Assembly (NCBI RefSeq): GCF_963576545.1
Contig: NC_083648.1
Coordinates: forward strand, 10,031,739-10,095,738
Direction of reading: 5' to 3'
Source: Limanda limanda
Lineage: Eukaryota > Chordata > Actinopteri > Pleuronectiformes > Pleuronectidae
Length of the DNA: 64,000 nucleotides
A program made the position numbers and the translations under genes. Positions 32,902-64,000 of the stretch are shown piece after piece. Position 1 is the first letter of the stretch. Each line of letters starts with the position of its first letter. The notes beneath the pieces are model-generated. The model was not told the origin of the DNA. It did not search any database and saw nothing but the letters and a program-made list of their open reading frames with translations.

Positions 32902-33000
32902 AATGTTAAGGAGAAATGACACAATTTCCTGCATCCACCCCTTTAATTGAATCCTCTGCCCACTCTTCAGCCTTCCACCAAAAAACAGTTTTGTGTAATC
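32902..33000 (-). other. Exon-like 99-nt open segment, unidentified
   Basis: On the minus strand a long pyrimidine tract ending TTTTTGCAG (acceptor) is followed by 33 open codons, beginning DYTKLFFGGRLK and ending EIVSFLLNI, then a GTGAGT donor. It lies in the middle of an open frame of 259 codons (33369-32590), the longest in the window outside the known genes. I do not recognise the protein and found no adjoining exon. It may be a lineage-specific gene, a relic or chance. Confidence 0.3.
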
Positions 33001-33844
33001 CTGCAAAAAGAAAAACATAAAAAGGCAATGAAGACATAACCTTGCTGCTGGAGGTATAAAAATGTGCTTTACATCGGTAAAAATATCTTGTTTTCTAGAT
33101 GTGCATCCTTCTCTGTAACTGCACATGTAATGAGGGCACTGTATACACAGTTGCAATGTCATAATGTCATATCGTGGGGCGATCCTCCCATCACAACATG
33201 ACATTCCACATGAGAATAAATTACACTTTAGAGGAGTCGCTTTAGTTCCAAGTCTCCAAGTCTCTGTATGGAACATATGGCTGTGAAATGACTTGGAGTC
33301 TGGAAGATTATTCTGTCCTTTGGATAATTCATATGTTGCCTTAGTGCACATCAGAGGTCCATCATACATGTCAGCAGTGAAAGCTTGTGAGGAGCATTAA
33401 CAGCCGAGTCTGTGAGGTGAGTCATGAGTTACACATTGTTCTGTTGTAATAGCTGCTGCCCTGCTTGGTTAATAGCCCATTACAATCATAGAGCCCTTTT
33501 AAGTGCTTGTTCACTACTCAGACCACACAGAGAAAAAAGCCTGGTATTGTATTGTGTTCATATATTCTTTTGATGAAACACATCTTCATATTAGAGTTGG
33601 CCCTGAGAGGACGTTAGAGCTACTGACCAGCAGAGCAGCACGGCTGAGAAAGGCTTCGGGAACAGAAAGTGATCTGAATGAATGACACAATTTGTGATAA
33701 ACCTAAAAATCATTTTTTCACACTTTATGAAAACTTTTAGTACATTTTTAGATTTTTTTGAATGATATGTGGGAAAAAGGCAAAGTTCTTGGATCGATGT
33801 TGACTGAACTTTTTTTTTAAAACACTCTTCACACAAACGCCCCA

Positions 33845-34002
33845 AAAAACTATAACTATTATAGTTATATATATAAATATATCTTTGTGAAGGCTATTGC
33901 TATGATGACATTATAGTAGAAAAGATTATATATTTTGGAAAAATAAAGTAGATCATTTTGCTATTATTATTATTATTGTAACTATTATTATTATTATTAT
34001 TC
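33845..34002. repeat. AT-rich tract with (ATT)n repeats
   Basis: Includes an inverted repeat 'actataactattatagttata' region near 33849 and two runs of (ATT)/(TAT) triplets at 33963-33976 and 33984-34002. Confidence 0.85.
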
Positions 34003-34344
34003 ATACAACAGTAAATAAACTGGTAAGGGTCAGAAGTGTCAGGAAACCAGGACACACCTACCCTTGTTTAATTTGCTTCCCCTGCTTCAATCATCTGTGT
34101 GTGCCAAATTACCCAGTATTTAATTTCCATATGTCTTTTAAACATCAACTATAAAGTGAAGATTCTTAAAAAAGAACGTCCTCTGCATTATGTCTCGGTA
34201 ATCCAATCCCGCTGGATGCTACTTTTGAGCAACTGCAGGGGGAAAAAGTGGTTTGGCGAAGGCCCCGCGATCTGTTGAATGTAGAGTTTGTTTGAAGGGT
34301 GAGAAAATATGTCATTTCGGAGTCGTGGTTTATTCCAACGTAAG

Positions 34345-34570
34345 AGAGCGAGCACCAATGAGAGCCCTCTACGCTCCAACCCTATACCTGCCTCCTCTCC
34401 CCCCCTACCCACCCCTCCACCCCCTCCTCTTTTCCATCCACATACTCACTAGTGCACACGACCTGCAGCCTGCCACATCTGGAGACGCTTCACGACAAAC
34501 TTCTACTTCTTCTCGCCTCTTTGGCTCCGCGCGGAAAACACAGTTCTCGCTCCGTCAGGGTGTCTCCAGA
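34345..34570 (+). promoter_or_regulatory. pth1r: Candidate pth1r promoter and noncoding first exon
   Basis: A CCAAT word at 34354, a pyrimidine-rich stretch (34385-34440) and then a sequence ending ccaga|GTAAGTAG at 34571 look like a promoter and an untranslated exon with a strong donor. The coding exon at 35526 could be its partner through the cccctcag acceptor at 35508-35515. Mammalian PTH1R also has untranslated 5' exons. Inferred from splice signals only. Confidence 0.35.
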
Positions 34571-35226
34571 GTAAGTAGAGCTTCTTGAAGCCGAGTTGGC
34601 GTTTTCCTCTCTCTCCTCTTAGGGGGAGTTTTCATACATTCGGTATATAGCTGCGTGACCGCCGCGATACAGTTTTGGGGAAAATAACATAAATGGCACT
34701 TTTATACGCGTAATGTTTTCAGAGAGAGACGTGCGTAAAAGGAGAACGCGTGGTGTCAGTGTGCGGTGCGTAAAGGGATTAGTGCGAAGACTGAGTTAAT
34801 TCATACATCTTTTAGAAGTGAATAATAGCATCTGTCTGCTCTGTCACAATATTGTTGTTTACTGCCACATGCTGAAAGTAAACCCCTGTCTGAGACCCTG
34901 CTTCGAGTCCAGGTAGATGCTGACATGAGTCACAGGGAATCAAACTGGTCAGAATCCAGCAGCAGACCGGTGATGGAGTGACACATCCCGGGCTTATTCC
35001 TGTCCCCAAAACACCGATCTAACGCTTTCTGGAAAGGAGAGGACTGGAATAAGGCACAAGGGCGCACGGCTCCATGCTGAAGTGTTTAAGTTAGTCTGAG
35101 GGGAAATTTAAAAGACCTAAAAATACAGCGTTGGTTTCTTCCCCTACAAAGACTCATTTGAACTTCCCACCGCAGAGCGAGAGCGACATAAATAGTTCTG
35201 ACATGTGGATGTAATTTCAGAAGAGG

Positions 35227-35262
35227 AAAAAAAAAAAAAGAAAAAAAAAGAAAAAGAGACAG
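35227..35262. repeat. Polypurine (A/G) tract
   Basis: About 35 bases of only A and G, mostly A, about 270 bases upstream of the pth1r ATG. Could be slippage-prone. Confidence 0.9.
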
Positions 35263-35525
35263 ATGCAGAGAAATAAAGTGAGCGGCGCAGCGCCTGAGCC
35301 GAGCGTATAGTAGATTATAGGAAATTAAAGCGAGGGGCAGAGAGAGAGGCGATTACAGAGTTATGGTTTCACAAGCCGCCATAAGCGACGCGCGGCCAGA
35401 TGGAGTGAAGCAACTCAGCTGTCTCGACCTCCAGGAGAACCAGAGCAATTAGAGTCGTCTCGTCTGAGCATCACCAGCCTCCGTTCGAGCCCCCCCCGCG
35501 GGGTCGAGCCCCCTCAGGGTCAGGG

Positions 35526-62578
<27,053 letters not shown>

Positions 62579-64000
62579 GTGAGATCGGCTTCATTTCCAT
62601 GCTAATTGACACAGTTACGGCCTCGTGGTTCACAATAACGAAGAGCAATGGCCTTCGTGTGAATTCTTCTCCTGACAGCATTGTCACACAATTACAGCCT
62701 TTTAGGCAACGATTGCAAGACGTCAACCTACAATTATAGCCCCTCTGAAATGTGCTGACATATGTTTTACTTGCCTCCTCAGTAATGTACAGTGTGAATA
62801 ACCTCAATCATATTTAATGAAATGTTGAGATGATGAGAGGGAGATAATGACAGAGGACGGAAATGTGGCTCCTTTGTCATAATGTGAAGCCGCAATTAGC
62901 TAAATGTCCATTTCAACGTAAACTGACAACAACAGTGTATGAGTACAAATTGCGTAACTTGCCTGAAAGCATGTAATTCAGGGAAAATGAGGAACAAGAC
63001 AAATGGGAGTCAGTTACCAGATGCCAGAAAATAAGAAGCAATTTAAACCACCGACTCTTGAGACATGTTTGACGTCATGTTATGGCCTTTTTTTACATCT
63101 GAGGTTGAATAATGAAGTCTTAAATGTATGTTAGAGAACACATAGACATTATACTTAAGTACGACTGTCGATTCCAAATGAAGAACCACCTCCCCTCTCT
63201 GGATTTGCAAAGAAAATATATAAAGTTGCTACAGAGATTTGGTCCAATTAGGTCACGAGAACATGGCTGAGGTCGGCCATGGATGACTTGTGATTAAACC
63301 TGGGGCACAGTTGGAGGTGTGACTCATCCCAGGTGTCCTCGAGGTGTTTAATGGGTTTGAGGTCAGGGCTCCGTGTCGGGCAAGTTTTATTATCACAACA
63401 CCAAAGAAAACCATTTCTATATTCACCCCTCCTTCGATCACAGGGGGGTTCCATGAAGTTGGAATCGCACCACACAGTGATATCAATGTGGGAGGAGGAT
63501 TTCAAACCGATATATTGGTTGCGTGATAAAAATCAACAGACAAAAGCCTTTTCAAGATGTATGTTTACGTTTAAAATTGTATTAATAGTAAATTGTGTTT
63601 AATAGAAACATTTAAGGAAACATTGCTAATGGTTTTTAGCGGAATCAGATATGTTTTACTTCTTAATATCAGTATCAGTATCTACACCCAAATCCTTATC
63701 ATTCAGGCTTTTCCTCACTGTGAAAGGATGCAAAAAAAATAAATACAGTTTTTAAGTTAATTCATGCATGTCCCATTGACTTATGAGCCGAACACATTCA
63801 GCTTAAATGCAGCTGCATCGTTTTGGGAGAGACCCCCTGGAACAGAATCACACCCAATTACCGTCAGTAATTAGAACAACTTCACCAGCTTCTCACTCTC
63901 ACACTGATAACACCTTTCATATCTAACTTCAACTCACCTCCTGCCTTTTCGATGTTAAATCTGATTCTCCCTAATTAAATCTAAACATAAACACCATGTG
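62579..64000 (+). other. pth1r intron running off the window
   Basis: Starts GTGAGATC. The TM1 exon was not seen. A Tc1-like relic occupies 63250-63510; the rest shows nothing recognised. Confidence 0.8.
63250..63510 (-). mobile_element. Tc1/mariner-like transposase relic
   Basis: The minus strand encodes CPTRSPDLKPIKHLEDTWDE, matching the hallmark (A)SPDLNPIEHLWDEL around the second catalytic Asp and the Glu of Tc1-type DDE transposases. Flanks are diverged and no full ORF or terminal repeats are visible. Confidence 0.6.

Noticed and set aside
62579..64000. TM1 exon of pth1r
   Set aside because: No hydrophobic exon with the expected sequence was found before the window ends.

Overview
This is a vertebrate nuclear window, almost certainly from a ray-finned (teleost) fish. 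The evidence is split genes with GT/AG introns, long (CA)n/(GT)n tracts, and dispersed repeats of types common in fish genomes (hAT-like termini, Tc1-like and LINE relics, tRNA/LINE-tail-like fragments). There is no bacterial, phage or CRISPR content.

Three protein genes can be read exon by exon. (1) crhr2, plus strand, from before the window to 13619: the last ten coding exons of a corticotropin-releasing-hormone/urocortin receptor, from the end of the extracellular domain through all seven membrane helices to the C-terminal tail. The exons for the signal peptide and first cysteines were not found and probably lie left of base 1. (2) A cardiac-type myosin essential light chain (myl3, possibly myl4), minus strand, 22538 to 19947: five coding exons, 186 residues, apparently complete. 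(3) pth1r, plus strand, from 35526: the first four coding exons of a parathyroid-hormone receptor (signal peptide plus the six-cysteine extracellular domain). A 20.6-kb first intron splits the signal peptide from the rest, and the gene runs off the right edge.

Layout: 1-740 transposon debris; 1-13619 crhr2; 13620-19946 crhr2 3' UTR and spacer; 19947-22538 light chain; 22539-34300 gene-poor spacer with repeats and one unassigned exon-like ORF; 34300-64000 the pth1r promoter region, first exon, giant intron and ectodomain exons. The light chain and pth1r are divergent neighbours, as MYL3 and PTH1R are in human. Together with a CRHR2-type receptor next door they look like one ancestral block, with a sister set (CRHR1, MYL4, PTH3R) known from another vertebrate linkage group. 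The three genes share no pathway; the linkage is positional.

Most notable observations: a GC-AG intron required by the crhr2 reading frame; a 141-nt crhr2 intron that is open in frame; an apparently missing last intron in the light-chain gene; a LINE reverse-transcriptase relic whose 3' tail matches four other dispersed copies; a roughly 400-bp repeat present on both sides of pth1r exon 1; a 25-bp-stem hairpin at 432-485; and a 99-nt exon-like ORF of unknown identity at 32902-33000 (minus). I see no convincing novel multi-gene system.
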